64,000 bases of DNA, taken from Arion vulgaris. Taxonomy: Eukaryota; Mollusca; Gastropoda; Stylommatophora; Arionidae. This document shows, piece after piece, positions 21,811 to 32,095 of this stretch. The notes under the pieces were generated by a model that saw nothing but the letters and a program-made list of their open reading frames with translations, was not told the DNA's origin and did not search any database. Position 1 is the first letter of the stretch. Each line of letters opens with the position of its first letter. The translations under genes and the position numbers were made by a program. The stretch covers positions 63,953,774-64,017,773 of the forward strand of contig CM036758.1 of the NCBI GenBank assembly GCA_020796225.1, read 5' to 3'.

Positions 21811-22875
21811 ATTAAACAACTAAAAACAGTATGGAATGGAACTGATAGGAAAACATAGATCAAAATACTAAGAGCATACATATTCCCAGTGGCAACGTGT
21901 GGGTGTGTAGCATGGATATTTCACGAGGCAGTGGAAAAACATATGTGTTTTTGAATATAAGTGTTACAGAAGAGTCCTACGTATATCTTGGACAGAGAAG
22001 GAAACAAATAGATCTATCCAGAAAGTTCTTAAAATCAAAGAAAACTGGCTGATGCTACAAAAAAGATTGAGAAAATTGAGGTAATTTGGACATATAAAAA
22101 GACACGATGGACTGAAGAAGACCATCATGGAAGGAGGCACCCCAACAAAGAGGAGAAGAGGAAAGCCACTGAGAAGATGGATTCAGGATGTAACTGATGG
22201 TTTGAGCATGACTGCTGCAGAGACCAGACATCTTTCGAATGAATAAATAATAATAATAATAATTCCTCTCGTACCGTTATACGTTACATAGGGCCTGCAA
22301 GTAATTTCTCCATACCGCTCTATCCTGGGCCTCGCTCAATCTCCTCCATGGAACTGAGACCGAAATTTCCTTCCTCTCTCAGCAAAGTTCGTTTCAGTCT
22401 CTTTAGGTCGACCTCTCTTTCTTGAACCCTTTGCATCCCACTTCAATGCTTGCTTTGATATTCGTTGATCATTTCTCCTCAAGGTGTGCCAAACATATCT
22501 CCATCTTCTCTTTCTTATAACAGTTGCCACTAGTAGTTGACCAGACATGTCTCTGATTTCATCACTTCTTCTGAATTCGTTCCATTTTATATTCATTATT
22601 TTTCGAGACATCTATTTTCAAATGCATTCAACTTGCTTTCTATATCTTTAATCATTTTCCAACTCTCGCTGGCATATGTTAGGATTGATACAACATTTGA
22701 ATTGAAAATTCGTAATTTAGTTTTAATACTATATAACTTGCAGTTTCATATTTTATTTAGACTTTTAAAAGCTGATGTATCTTTCGAATGAGTGAGAGAA
22801 AAATAACGGCGGACTATTAAGGTGTCAAAGTTCTGCTCAGGACAAACTATTTGATGATGATGATGATTCAAGTAA
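21800..22875 (+). pseudogene. LINE-B 3' portion interrupted by a LINE-E insertion
   Basis: Frame RQLKTVWNGTDRKT..., RAYIFPVATCGCVAWIFHEA, RVLRISWTEKETNRSIQKVL, RRRGKPLRRWIQDVTDGLS and AAETRHLSNE up to 22242. LINE-E then fills 22243-22778, and LINE-B resumes (AACGGCGGACTATTAAGGTG) and ends with a GATGATGATGATG tail near 22870. There are stops (such as IRR-stop for FGH). Confidence 0.8.
22243..22778 (-). mobile_element. LINE-E 5'-truncated insertion with 13-bp TSD
   Basis: ATCTTTCGAATGA occurs exactly at 22230-22242 and 22779-22791, bounding a minus-strand LINE-E (RKIMNIKWNEFRRSDEIRDM, RKRRWRYVWHTLRRND). An ATTATTATT-type tail at 22243-22262 and 5' truncation inside the tail ORF are as expected of target-primed reverse transcription. 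The element is non-functional. Confidence 0.9.
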
Positions 22876-22883
22876 TACGTTTT

Positions 22884-23375
22884 CCTAATTAAATTAGTTT
22901 TACTGTACCATTAACAATCTTTCCTATTAAAATTATTTCTACTATTTAAGTAACACTATTTCCTAATTAAGTTTAGTTTTACTGTACCATTAACAATCTT
23001 TCCTATTAAAATTATTTCTACTATTTAAGTAACACTATTTCCTAATTAAATTAGTTTTACTGTACCATTAACAATCTTTCCTATTAAAATTATTTCTACT
23101 ATTTAAGTAACACTATTTCCTAATTAAATTAGTTTTACTGTACCATTAACAATCTTTCCTATTAAAATTATTTCTACTATTTAAGTAACACTATTTCCTA
23201 ATTAAATTAGTTTTACTGTACCATTAACAATCTTTCCTATTAAAATTATTTCTACTATTTAAGTAACACTATTTCCTAATTAAATTAGTTTTACTGTACC
23301 ATTAACAATCTTTCCTATTAAAATTATTTCTACTATTTAAGTAACACTATTTCCTAATTAAATTAGCTTTATTTC
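22884..23375. repeat. 78-bp satellite, about 6 units
   Basis: Nearly identical units beginning CCTAATTAAATTAGTTTTAC and containing TTAACAATCTTTCC and TTTAAGTAACACTATTT. AT-rich and non-coding. Decayed monomers continue to about 23460. Confidence 0.94.
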
Positions 23376-23460
23376 TCACATAAAATCTGTCTTAATTAAA
23401 TTAATTTTTCTGAACAAGTAGCTACCCTTCTCAAATAAATTAATTTCATTGCAACACTAA

Positions 23461-23825
23461 TAATCTCTATATAAAACAGTTTTGCAATTTTTAGATTCTT
23501 TTTTTGGTTTGATATTCTTTATATTACTGTTTATCTCTCTGATGTTGACATCTTTCCTCGTCTTTATGTTAGATTGTTTATAATTATATCTTTAGCTGTA
23601 ATCCTCTTGCTTTGTAAGCAAATTAATTTTGTTTGCTGTTATCATCAGTTCTTAGAATCATTTTTTCTTTTGTCATACAAGCTGTTTTTACTGTCTGTAA
23701 TGTCGCTATTTAGAGCGGTGTAAGACATGGAGGAACATGAGAAATGTAATGAGCTCATGGTTAGCGCAGTCAACGAGAAACTGTTCAGATTAGGATATTC
23801 TATTTATGCCCCAGTCAGAAAAAAT
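23461..23825. other. T-rich spacer, nothing recognised
   Basis: No gene. GGTTAGCGCAGTC at about 23760 resembles a tRNA A box, but no matching B box follows on the same strand at a suitable distance. Confidence 0.4.
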
Positions 23826-23905
23826 TGCTGGTCTTACCGTGGATCGAACCCGGGTCTCCTAAATGGGTCCATTTGGCCAATGCTTCTTATGCGCCCCTTT
23901 TCTTT
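23826..23905 (-). other. tRNA-like fragment (B box only)
   Basis: On the minus strand GACCCGGGTTCGATCCACGG is a perfect B-box/T-arm type sequence, but the nearest A-box-like text (TGGCCAAATGG) is only about 25 bases upstream, too close for a tRNA. Probably a truncated tRNA-derived SINE or tRNA relic. Confidence 0.35.
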
Positions 23906-23933
23906 GTCTGATGAGTAAAATAATGTTCGTAAA

Positions 23934-24109
23934 CAGGGTCGTGCGGTATATTTTCTCAGTATGATGCAAGTCTGCGAAATGCCGCCCCTCAAATAATTTT
24001 TTCCTTAAATAACCTTCAATTGTAATTGTGTTTTGGTTGCTTATGCCGCCCCTCTTACGGTTCCGCTTGATGCGACCGCCTCTCTGCATTATAGCAGGGC
24101 ACGGTCCTG
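23934..24109. mobile_element. Possible MITE with CAGG(GT/AC)CGTGC inverted ends
   Basis: Left end CAGGGTCGTGCGG and inverted right end CAGGACCGTGC, with GCCGCCCCTC twice inside. The candidate 8-bp duplications are poor (TTCGTAAA and TTTGTGCT), so the boundaries are tentative. Confidence 0.4.
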
Positions 24110-24938
24110 TTTGTGCTTTCATGATGTTGACAAGTTTCTCCTGTACTTTAACCTCATTCATCACATCAATACTTTCCTTTTATTTAAGCAAACCATGATA
24201 GTAGTTACCATTCTTTACGTTCTATCACAGATATCTCACTCTACTTATTTCTCTTTACTATTTGTACTAATATTTATACTTCAACATATCAATTAAATTG
24301 TCATTCTAGAGCTCGTTCAATAACATGCTTCAGGATACAGACGAGTAAGTTAAATGGAAATTTTAAAGCTGCATAACCCAACTTGGACATGTTGTCGGGG
24401 ATTTTGTCAACAAGAAATAAATAAAATGCAAAAGCAAATCCGATTAATTATCACTGCAGCTAAGGCTTGTATTTTACTCCTTTATTATATTTTTTCTAAC
24501 TGGCTTGTCAAAAGAATTGACTTTGATAACGTGAAAATAAAACAAAATTGGAGAAAAGTGCTACATTTTATTGGTATACTTTGCAATGTCGTGGCAGCCC
24601 TCCAGTTTTACAAGAATCAACGCCCCTGCACAAGAATAATACAACGTTGTGAAGATAATGTTAATTTTTACTATTAACAATTACAACACCTCGTGAAAGT
24701 GGGCGTGTATATATTGACAGAAATCACACCAGCGATGTGGAAGACATATGCATCTTTTCAGTTATATAAACGTATTATTGAATTTCTAACAATGTCACAA
24801 GAATATGTGAAGGGTATTAATTACAAAATGTAAGAAGAAATGTGAAATCAAGAAATTGTTATAAAAATAAAATATCGGTTGGTTGTACGTATATGTTGTA
24901 AGTTTCGATCAACTTTTTCTTTACTGAAATGTTGCAGA
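24110..24938. other. Spacer with an unassigned 107-codon frame
   Basis: A frame at 24354-24677 (plus) contains one hydrophobic stretch (LIITAAKACILLLYYIF) and six cysteines but matches no family I know and has no splice or start context worth noting. I regard it as more likely chance than gene. The rest is AT-rich, with nothing recognised. Confidence 0.3.
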
Positions 24939-27225
24939 AAAATCTGCAACTATGTTGGGTGTTCGTCTCTCGTGCCAAAGGTACCAGGTTTGCATGTAAA
25001 ATCTGCAACTATGTTGGGTGTTCGTCTCTCGTGTCAAAGGTACCAGGTTTGCATGTAAAATCTGCAACTATGTTGGGTGTTCGTCTCTCGTGTCAAAGGT
25101 ACCAGGTTCGCATGTAAAATCTGCAACTATGTTGTGTGTTCGTCTCTCGTGCCAAAGGTACCAGGTTTGCATGTAAAATCTGCAACTATGTTGGGTGTTC
25201 ATCTCTCGTGTCAAAGGTGCCAGGTTCGCATGTAAAATCTGCAACTATGTTGGGTGTTCGTCTCTCGTGCCAAAGGTACCAGGTTTGCATGTAAAATCTG
25301 CAACTATGTTGGGTGTTCGTCTCTCGTGTCAAAGGTACCAGGTTTGCATGTAAAATCTGCAACTATGTTGGGTGTTCGTCTCTCGTGTCAAAGGTACCAG
25401 GTTCGCATGTAAAATCTGCAACTATGTTGGGTGTTCGTCTCTCGTGTCAAAGGTACCAGGTTCGCATGTAAAATCTGCAACTATGTTGGGTGTTCGTCTC
25501 TCGTGTCAAAGGTACCAGGTTTGCATGTAAAATCTGCAACTATGTTGGGTGTTCGTCTCTCGTGTCAAACGTACCAGGTTCGCATGTAAAATCTGCAACT
25601 ATGTTGGGTGTTCGTCTCTCGTGTCAAAGGTACCAGGTTCGCATGTAAAATCTGCAACTATGTTGGGTGTTCGTCTCTCGTGTCAAAGGTACCAGGTTTG
25701 CATGTAAAATCTGCAACTATGTTGGGTGTTCGTCTCTCGTGTCAAAGGTACCAGGTTCGCATGTAAAATCTGCAACTATGTTGGGTGCTCGTCTCTCGTG
25801 TCAAAGGTACCAGGTTCGCATGTAAAATCTGCAACTATGTTGGGTGTTCGTTTCTCGTGCCAAAGGTACCAGGTTTGCATGTAAAATCTGCAACTATGTT
25901 GTGTGTTCGTCTCTCGTGCCAAAGGTACCAGGTTTGCATGTAAAATCTGCAACTATGTTGTGTGTTCGTCTCTCGTGCCAAAGGTACCAGGTTCGCATGT
26001 AAAATCTGCAACTATGTTAGGTGTTCGTCTCTCGTGTCAAATGTACCAGGTTTGCATGTAAAATCTGCAACTATGTTGAGTGTTCGTCTCTCGTGTCAAA
26101 TGTACCAGGTTCGCATGTAAAATCTGCAACTATGTTGGGTGTTCGTCTCTCGTGCCAAAGGTACCAGGTTTGCATGTAAAATCTGCAACTATGTTAGGTG
26201 TTCGTCTCTCGTGTCAAAGGTACCAGGTTCGCATGTAAAATCTGCAACTATGTTAGGTGTTCGTCTCTCGTGTCAAAGGTACCAGGTTCGCATGTAAAAT
26301 CTGCAACTATGTTAGGTGTTCGTCTCTCGTGCCAAAGGTACCAGGTTTGCATGTAAAATCTGCAACTATGTTAGGTGTTCGTCTCTCGTGTCAAAGGTAC
26401 CAGGTTCGCATGTAAAATCTGCAACTATGTTGGGTGCTCGTCTCTCGTGTCAAAGGTACCAGGTTTGCATGTAAAATCTGCAACTATGTTGGGTGTTCGT
26501 CTCTCGTGTCAAAGGTACCAGGTTCGCATGTAAAATCTGCAACTATGTTGGGTGTCTCTCGTGTCAAAGGTACCAGGTTTGCATATAAAATCTGCAACTA
26601 TGTTGGGTGTTCGTCTCTCGTGTCAAAGGTACCAGGTTTGCATGTAAAATCTGCAACTATGTTAGGTGTTCGTCTCTCGTGTCAAAGGTACCAGGTTTGC
26701 ATGTAAAATCTGCAACTATGTTGGGTGTTCGTCTCTCGTGTCAAAGGTACCAGGTTCGCATGTAAAATCTGCAACTATGTTGTGTGTTCGTCTCTCGTGC
26801 CAAAGGTACCAGGTTTGCATGTAAAATCTGCAACTATGTTGGGTGTTCGTCTCTCGTGTCAAAGGTACCAGGTTTGCATGTAAAATCTGCAACTATGTTG
26901 GGTGTTCGTCTCTCGTGTCAAAGGTACCAGGTTCGCATGTAAAATCTGCAACTATGTTGGGTGTCTCTCGTGTCAAAGGTACCAGGTTCGAAGTAAAATC
27001 TGCAACTATGTTGGGTGTTCGTCTCTCGTGTCAAAGGTACCAGGTTCGCATGTAAAATCTGCAACTATGTTGGGTGTTCGTCTCTCGTGTCAAAGGTACC
27101 AGGTTCGCATGTAAAATCTGCAACTATGTTGGGTGTTCGTCTCTCGTGTCAAAGGTACCAGGTTCGCATGTAAAATCTGCAACTATGTTGGGTGTTCGTC
27201 TCTCGTGTCAAAGGTACCAGGTTCG
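24939..27225. repeat. 59-bp satellite, about 39 units
   Basis: Unit starts AAAATCTGCAACTATGTTGG and contains TTCGTCTCTCG, CAAAGGTACCAGG and a terminal TTTGCATGT or TTCGCATGT. Variants alternate at a few fixed positions (C/T in GCCAAA/GTCAAA, TTGGG/TTAGG/TTGTG). Two units lack TTCG. 59 is not a multiple of 3, so the frames break every few units, and short open frames are incidental. Confidence 0.97.
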
Positions 27226-27466
27226 CTCCATCGTGGTGCCATCTGGATATTTTTCCAGAGATCCCTGATCTCATTGTAGGGGAGATTGAGTTCCTAATTC
27301 TATCGGAGACGGACGATAGAACTTAGGTCCCGTGTTCAATGTGAGCACGTAAAAGAATCCTTGGCAGTTAAAAATCGAGAAGAGCAGGCTGCCGGGCAAA
27401 ATTCATTAGGAAAAGATTTTTTTTAAATTAAATTCCTGCAAAAATATCGTCACTTTCTTCAAACTA
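27226..27466. other. Non-repetitive flank of the 59-bp satellite
   Basis: GGTCCCGTGTTCAATGTGAG resembles a B-box region and could be part of another SINE. Otherwise nothing recognised. Confidence 0.35.
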
Positions 27467-27600
27467 CATCGGGGACCCTCGCCGGTGAGACTGAGCTCGT
27501 GCATTGCAGCTGAGATCTTCCTGTGTAAGGAATAGATCGGAGCACACATGGTTACTCACCGAAACGCAATCATGATGGTCCAATCAATCAATCAATCTAG
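27467..27600 (+). mobile_element. SINE8 copy
   Basis: GGGACCCTCGCCGGTG, GAGCTCGTGCATTGCAGCTG, AGATCTTCCTGTGTAAGGAA and GTTACTCACCGAAACGCAAT, ending in (AATC)n. Matches 57795-57915 and 60840-60960. Confidence 0.72.
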
Positions 27601-27930
27601 TGGTCTCGTTGTGACCCGTCGGATCTGACACCAGGCCACAGTATACATGAGTAGATGCGGGAAGTCCGATAGAGAAGTCGTATCTTCACTAGTTTTCACT
27701 TGTCATAGATGTTCTCATGGTACGAGGCCTAGACCAGGAATTCCCGGTAAGCTCACGGCAAGTGGTTTGGACTGATGTTCCCTGAACATAAATCCAAACT
27801 TGACGAACTAAACTTCAAATGCCTCTGAAGTCGGAGAAGGCATGTCTGTATGTTGGGGGACATTGATAAAAAGGAAAGCAGGCTTTCACGCAAATATCGG
27901 TTAGAATCTCAATCACCGCACTTCTTCTTT
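27601..27930. other. Spacer, nothing recognised
   Basis: No frame, RNA or repeat match that I can support. Confidence 0.4.
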
Positions 27931-28250
27931 TGTCAGCACACTGTTACCGGGTTGTTAACCCAGTGTCGTGGTTTTATGTATTTGTCTTGCGCTTCTCTGG
28001 TGACTTGTGTTGTCAGCCACTGTTACCGGTTGTTAACCAGTGTCGTGGTTTTATGTATTTGTCTTGCGCTTCTCTGGTGACTTGTGTTGTCAGCACACTG
28101 TTACCGGGTTGTTAACCCAGTGTCGTGGTTTTATGTATTTGTCTTGCGCTTCTCTGGTGACTTGTGTTGTCAGCACACTGTTACCGGGTTGTTAACCTAG
28201 TGTCGTGGTTTTATGTATTTGTCTTGCGTTTCTCTGGTGACTTTTGTGAT
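27931..28250. repeat. 80-bp tandem repeat, 4 units, with conserved hairpin
   Basis: Units start at 27931, 28011, 28088 and 28168 (TGTCAGCACACTGTTACCGG). Each contains an inverted repeat GGGTT-GTT-AACCC flanked by CACTG and CAGTG. The second unit is 3 bp shorter because both arms of the hairpin lost one base. Confidence 0.92.
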
Positions 28251-28520
28251 GGTTTTCTTAGTCCCCTGGCAGAATTCAACTACGTTATCTATCCACATTT
28301 TCTTGGTCTTCCTCTTGCCTTTCTTCCTGATATTCTGTTGTGGAAAGCTTCATAGTCAGTTTGGTCTGTTCGCATTCTTACTAAGTGGCCAAACCACTTC
28401 ACTCTCTGTTTCGCTATATAATTCAAGCACGGTCTTGTTCCAACATTTTCTCTGATGCTGGTATTCGTTACTCTGTCGATTCATGTGTTGTTGGTGACTT
28501 TGCAGGGACATCTCATTTCG
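28245..28520 (-). pseudogene. LINE-C-like 3' region
   Basis: Minus reading: VGTRPCLNYIAKQRVKWFGH, LVRMRTDQTDYEAF and GRKARGRPRK. The spacing of KWFGH and GRP is typical of a non-LTR tail. Stops follow. Confidence 0.75.
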
Positions 28521-28599
28521 CATGTTGCTATTTTCTGTGTATGTTTCTTACATCGTATATACACCACACTTATTGTTGGTTTTATTTGATTGATAGTTT

Positions 28600-28700
28600 C
28601 AATTCGGTGAGTAACCATTTGCGCTTCTATATCTTTCTTACACATGAAGATCTTTGCGACAGTTCACGAGTTCCGTAGCACCAGCGATGTTCTATGGTGT
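28600..28700 (-). mobile_element. SINE8 copy, diverged
   Basis: Plus-strand GAGTAACCATTTGCGCTTC, TTTCTTACACATGAAGATC and CACGAGTTCCGTAGCACCAG: the inverse of the SINE8 body. Confidence 0.6.
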
Positions 28701-28877
28701 CATTTTGAAGGTGATGAAGATATTTTGCAGAATTGTAATTTTTTTATAAATATAAATTTTTGTAAATGAATTTATACCCCTTACTTTCTAATGCACTGTT
28801 ACGCCCCTGACTACGTCTGAACTCCGAGCAAGCAAACGCAAGAAGAGGAAGAAGAACTCAGTAGATGGTTAGATGGT
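28701..28877. other. Short spacer before a MITE
   Basis: GCAAGAAGAGGAAGAAGAA at about 28840 may be the purine tail of a decayed SINE. Nothing else seen. Confidence 0.35.
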
Positions 28878-29042
28878 CAGGGGCGGCTCGTCATTAAGGG
28901 TCAGTGGGCCCGGCCCCACCAACAACCGAAAGGGGAAATAACTTCCAGTAATAGACAAATAATAGTAAATACTCCAAAAACCATGGTTTTTCCGAAAATT
29001 TGTGTCTGCCCCACCAAGAAAAATTACCACGAGTCGCCACTG
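28878..29042 (+). mobile_element. hAT-type MITE, subfamily 2, perfect 8-bp TSD
   Basis: Ends CAGGGGCGGCTCGTCATT and CACGAGTCGCCACTG. TAGATGGT is duplicated exactly at 28870-28877 and 29043-29050. The interior AACCGAAAGGGGAAATAACT is shared with 8145-8298. Confidence 0.92.
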
Positions 29043-29174
29043 TAGATGGTGTACTATAACATTTGGTATTCTGTTAGTAAACTCATACCAGTACAAATCT
29101 GTACGAAATATGTGTCGTAATGAACAATATACACACACTCGATGTGGTTGAAAAGAGGCAAGAATGGTACTGAC

Positions 29175-29415
29175 TATATCTTCTTATTCTTCGATTGTTC
29201 TAGGCCTATTTTAATCATTCTCTTTGTGATATATAAACAACCAAACATCAGAACGTAATGTACGTGCACCAACCTTCAGCACCTATTTGAGCTCAGTTGC
29301 TTATCCTTCGGTGGGGTGTTCGATTTCAGTCAGCTATTGTGTGCGGATTCGCTTCTTCCGCTAGCGTTTGACTGTCCCCAGCCAGACCCACAAGGCAGTG
29401 GGCTTGACTAGATCT
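29175..29415 (-). mobile_element. SINE5 copy, diverged
   Basis: Plus-strand CTTCTTATTCTTCGATTG, TTGTGATATATAAACAACC, CAGCACCTATTTGAGCTCAG and CCCACAAGGCAGTGGGC: the inverse of the SINE5 body seen at 58296-58520 and 61345-61570. Confidence 0.6.
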
Positions 29416-29850
29416 GAGGATCATCATCAAATAGCGTGTCCTTAGCAGAACTTTGTCACCCTAACACGCCCCCGTGTGGTACGGGAAGCGAAAATAGTAC
29501 CAGTGAGACCGACAAGGCATGTCGTAAGAGGCGGCTGAGGTAGGTTCCTAGGAAGCTGCCTAGTAAATTAAAAACGTCGCAGAATTATGGTGGCCTACTT
29601 GTAGGCGCTTAACTGGCACAACGTACAATCACTCTTAGGCTCAAATCACATACAGCTCATAAAGAGTGGTTAACAAGTAATCGATATGGAGCGTTCGAAG
29701 AAGAAGCCACCCTAACAGTCCTTCAGAATTTCGATCTCTTATATGGCTTCTGCAGCTGTCATGCTCAAATCATCAGTTACAATCTGAATCCATCTTCACC
29801 CATCTCTGCTACCCAAATGACGCTGGGTCGACTTGCATCATAATTACTGT
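29416..29850 (-). pseudogene. LINE-B 3' end interrupted by SINE4
   Basis: Plus-strand GGATCATCATCAAATAGCG (tail) up to 29466, then SINE4, then GTCCTTCAGAATTTCGATC and ATGGCTTCTGCAGCTGTCAT. Minus reading includes WIQIVTDDLSMTAAEA, the same segment as at 15110 and 22200. Confidence 0.72.
29467..29707 (+). mobile_element. SINE4 copy with 10-bp TSD
   Basis: CACCCTAACA is repeated exactly at 29457-29466 and 29708-29717. The element starts CGCCCCCGTGTGGTACGG, carries the CATGTCGTAAGAGGCGGCTG core and ends GTTCGAAGAAGAAG. It landed in a LINE-B fragment. Non-coding. Confidence 0.85.
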
Positions 29851-30053
29851 AACTTGAGGAATAAATATGTGTGTTTCGATCAATTTTTACACAGGAAGAC
29901 CTCAACGACTGTTCCTTAACTCCTTAGAACGGGCGAGGGTCCTATTTAATTTTTGAAGATGGTCAAAATTTTTCCAGAATTTTTCTAAATATCTTTTAAA
30001 AGAATATTTTCATGAGCATCGACTTTGCAACCTACTAGTATCTATGATTAAAT
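29851..30053. other. Short spacer
   Basis: Nothing recognised. Confidence 0.4.
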
Positions 30054-30066
30054 AGCAAGGGTTTTT

Positions 30067-30277
30067 GGGGTGTTTTTCGATCCAGAAGCACTTGAGCTTT
30101 CCAGCTCTTCGGCTCGGTGCTATGGACATCGTAACCCTTCGGCTCGGTGCCACGAACACCGTAAATCTGGGGAATCTGTGGCTTTTTCTGCCATCCCGCG
30201 GAATGAACCCGCACACACAGAGGGATAGGTATTTCACCCGTAGTCCAACTCGCTACGAACACGCTGGGCAGACGGGA
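30067..30277 (-). mobile_element. SINE1 copy with 13-bp TSD
   Basis: AGCAAGGGTTTTT is repeated exactly at 30054-30066 and 30278-30290. The minus strand carries the tRNA-like head (CCCAGCGTGTTCGTAGCG, GCGGGTTCATTCC) and the double GCACCGAGCCGAAG body repeat. Confidence 0.92.
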
Positions 30278-30295
30278 AGCAAGGGTTTTTAACAA

Positions 30296-30520
30296 CTAGT
30301 ATAAATGTTTAAATAGCAAGGTTTTTTTTAAGTGCTCAACTTGAACCCATGACCTGCGTTTCATCGTTCGTCTCCAGAAAGTCTGGAAACTCGATCTCAC
30401 CTACAGTGAGATCAGAGAACTCTGGAACAATTTCTCTATCGCTCGCGGAGATGGAACCGAGTAAGTTTGGTGCGAGAGGCAAGTACTTTGTGGATTCGGT
30501 TAACATTCGTACGGGTCAGG
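30296..30520. other. Unassigned sequence with SINE-like features
   Basis: On the minus strand GCAGGTCATGGGTTCAAGTT resembles a tRNA B box. GATCTCACCTACAGTGAGATC at about 30391 is a perfect short inverted repeat. Family unknown. Confidence 0.35.
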
Positions 30521-30521
30521 T

Positions 30522-30600
30522 GACCGGTCATCATTATCATCAAGTAGCTTGTCTCTTCTGGAACTTGGCTCCCATGACAGCAGTCCTGACCCAGCAATCT
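30522..30600 (-). pseudogene. LINE-B extreme 3' end
   Basis: CATCATTATCATCAAGTAGC and CTCCCATGACAGCAGTCCTG are the inverse of the last 80 bases of LINE-B at 15150-15225. Confidence 0.7.
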
Positions 30601-30718
30601 TAAATGGTGGTGGTGGCTGAGAGTAAATATCCTCGGAATTCCAGCATATTCCAGCAGCTCATTATTTGCTCTCAGATTCTACAGAAGATCCCAAGTATGT
30701 TCCATAAGAAGGCATTTG

Positions 30719-30914
30719 GCCCGCGTGCCCAGCGTGTTCGTAGCGCGTTGGACTACGGGTGACTAGTCCTCTGTAAGTGCGGGTTCAACTCCGTGGACTG
30801 GCAGAAAAGCTACAGGTTCCCCAGATTTACGGTGTTCGTGGCACCGAGCCGAAGGGTTACGATGTCCATGACACCGAGCCGAAGAGCTTCTGGATCGGAA
30901 AAAAAAAAAAAAAA
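30719..30914 (+). mobile_element. SINE1 copy with 13-bp TSD and poly-A
   Basis: AAGAAGGCATTTG is repeated exactly at 30706-30718 and 30915-30927. Head GCCCAGCGTGTTCGTAGCG, B box GGGTTCAACTCC, then an uninterrupted poly-A tail of about 17 bases. The GAAAGCTCAAGTG segment present in other copies is missing before CTTCTGGATCGG. Confidence 0.92.
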
Positions 30915-31065
30915 AAGAAGGCATTTGAAATGTGTTCATCCTTTTCTTCTGCAACTGTCTTTCTTTTTTAAAACCAACCTGGCTTGCCTCACAACGATAG
31001 GTGCAACTATGTAGGGACTATATATCGCTGGAAAACAGTAATGTACTGTATACCTATAGAGGGTT

Positions 31066-31300
31066 TCTATATCAAAGCGGTTAGAACGTTTGCCTAGTTT
31101 TCTAAAGATTGTTAGGTTCTAATCCGAACCGAGACACACGTGCAGATTTTTCGGGGATACCTAGGATTCTTTCTGGAGCTACGGAGTTCGTGCTTTGTGC
31201 AACACTCTTGGCAGGTGGCGTACCATTTCTGCCTAGAGGAACGGAGCCATATAGAGAAACCCAGTGCAATGAAGTAAATCCTTCTCCCTTAGACCCTTTG
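31066..31300 (+). mobile_element. SINE7 copy (tRNA-derived)
   Basis: Head with A-box-like CAAAGCGGTTAGAACG and B box GGTTCTAATCC at tRNA-like spacing, then GGAGCTACGGAGTTCGTGCT, TACCATTTCTGCC and CCCAGTGCAATGAAG. Matches 34930-35163. Confidence 0.75.
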
Positions 31301-31304
31301 TAGA

Positions 31305-31470
31305 CAGTGGCGGCTCTTGATCATTTCTGTTGGTGGGGCCAGACAAATATTTTTGGAAAAATCATGGTTCTGGGTTATGCTAAATTTTAATTTATAAAAT
31401 AATAAATACACGTTCACGTTACTTTTTGTGGGGCCCGGCCCCACAGGCCTTTAATGATGAGCCGCCACTG
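31305..31470 (-). mobile_element. hAT-type MITE, subfamily 1, inverted
   Basis: Ends CAGTGGCGGCTC and GAGCCGCCACTG. Inverted relative to 6916-7079 (TGGGGCCCGGCCCCACAGG at the right). Flanks TTTGTAGA and CTTGTACT are only 5/8 identical, so the duplication has decayed. Confidence 0.82.
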
Positions 31471-31619
31471 CTTGTACTTATGAATACCTTAGCTGTATGT
31501 GGCTTTTCCCTTGGAATGTGTGCAACTCTTAGGAAAGAGATGATGCTGCTGTTTAGGACAAATTATGCGAATCGCTCCTCTAGCTGAAAACATGCGTGAT
31601 ATGAAGAATGGGTGTGTAT
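31471..31619. other. Short spacer
   Basis: GATGCTGCTGTTTAGGACAA at about 31542 faintly resembles the LINE-B tail. Nothing else. Confidence 0.35.
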
Positions 31620-32095
31620 TTTTTAACGTGAAAGGGTGTGCGTGTGTGAGAGAGAGCATGTTTGCGAGTATGCGTGCGTAAAACTGCGTGTGTTTTTTGA
31701 GTTTGTGTGATAGAAGTGTTTGAGTGTGCGTGAGTAATAGAGTGAGTGATTTAATGAAAGAGAGAAATTGATATGTGCGTGTGAGTGTGTGTGTGGGAGA
31801 GAGAAAGTGTATGATAGCGTGTATACTACAGTGAGAACATATTTGTAGTAGTATATGTATATGTAAGAATGAGTATGCGAGAGTAGTATGTGTGTTGTGA
31901 CAGATTGTGTATGTCTCTGACAGAGAGGGAGGGAGTGTGCGAGAGTAATCATGTGTGTGTGTATGTATGGCATCAGAGACATATAGAGAGATTGTATGAG
32001 AAAAAATTGTTGATTTCTGTGTGTCTGTGTTTGTGAGAGATAGTGAGTGTGTGTGATTAAGAAAATGCTTGTATTAGTATATATACGAGTATATA
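31620..32095. repeat. Degenerate GTGTG/GAGAGA low-complexity tract
   Basis: Purine-pyrimidine alternating TG words mixed with GAGAGA, without a fixed period. The 184-aa minus frame (His/Thr/Ser/Leu-rich) is low complexity. Confidence 0.85.

Noticed and set aside
23826..23905. Functional tRNA gene
   Set aside because: A good B box, but the A box is too close and no acceptor stem can be formed.
24354..24677. 107-codon frame with one hydrophobic segment
   Set aside because: No family match, no splice context, AT-driven composition. Noted in the spacer entry rather than called a gene.
24939..27225. Regular direct repeats as a CRISPR array
   Set aside because: Units are contiguous with no unique spacers, there are no cas genes, and the setting is eukaryotic.
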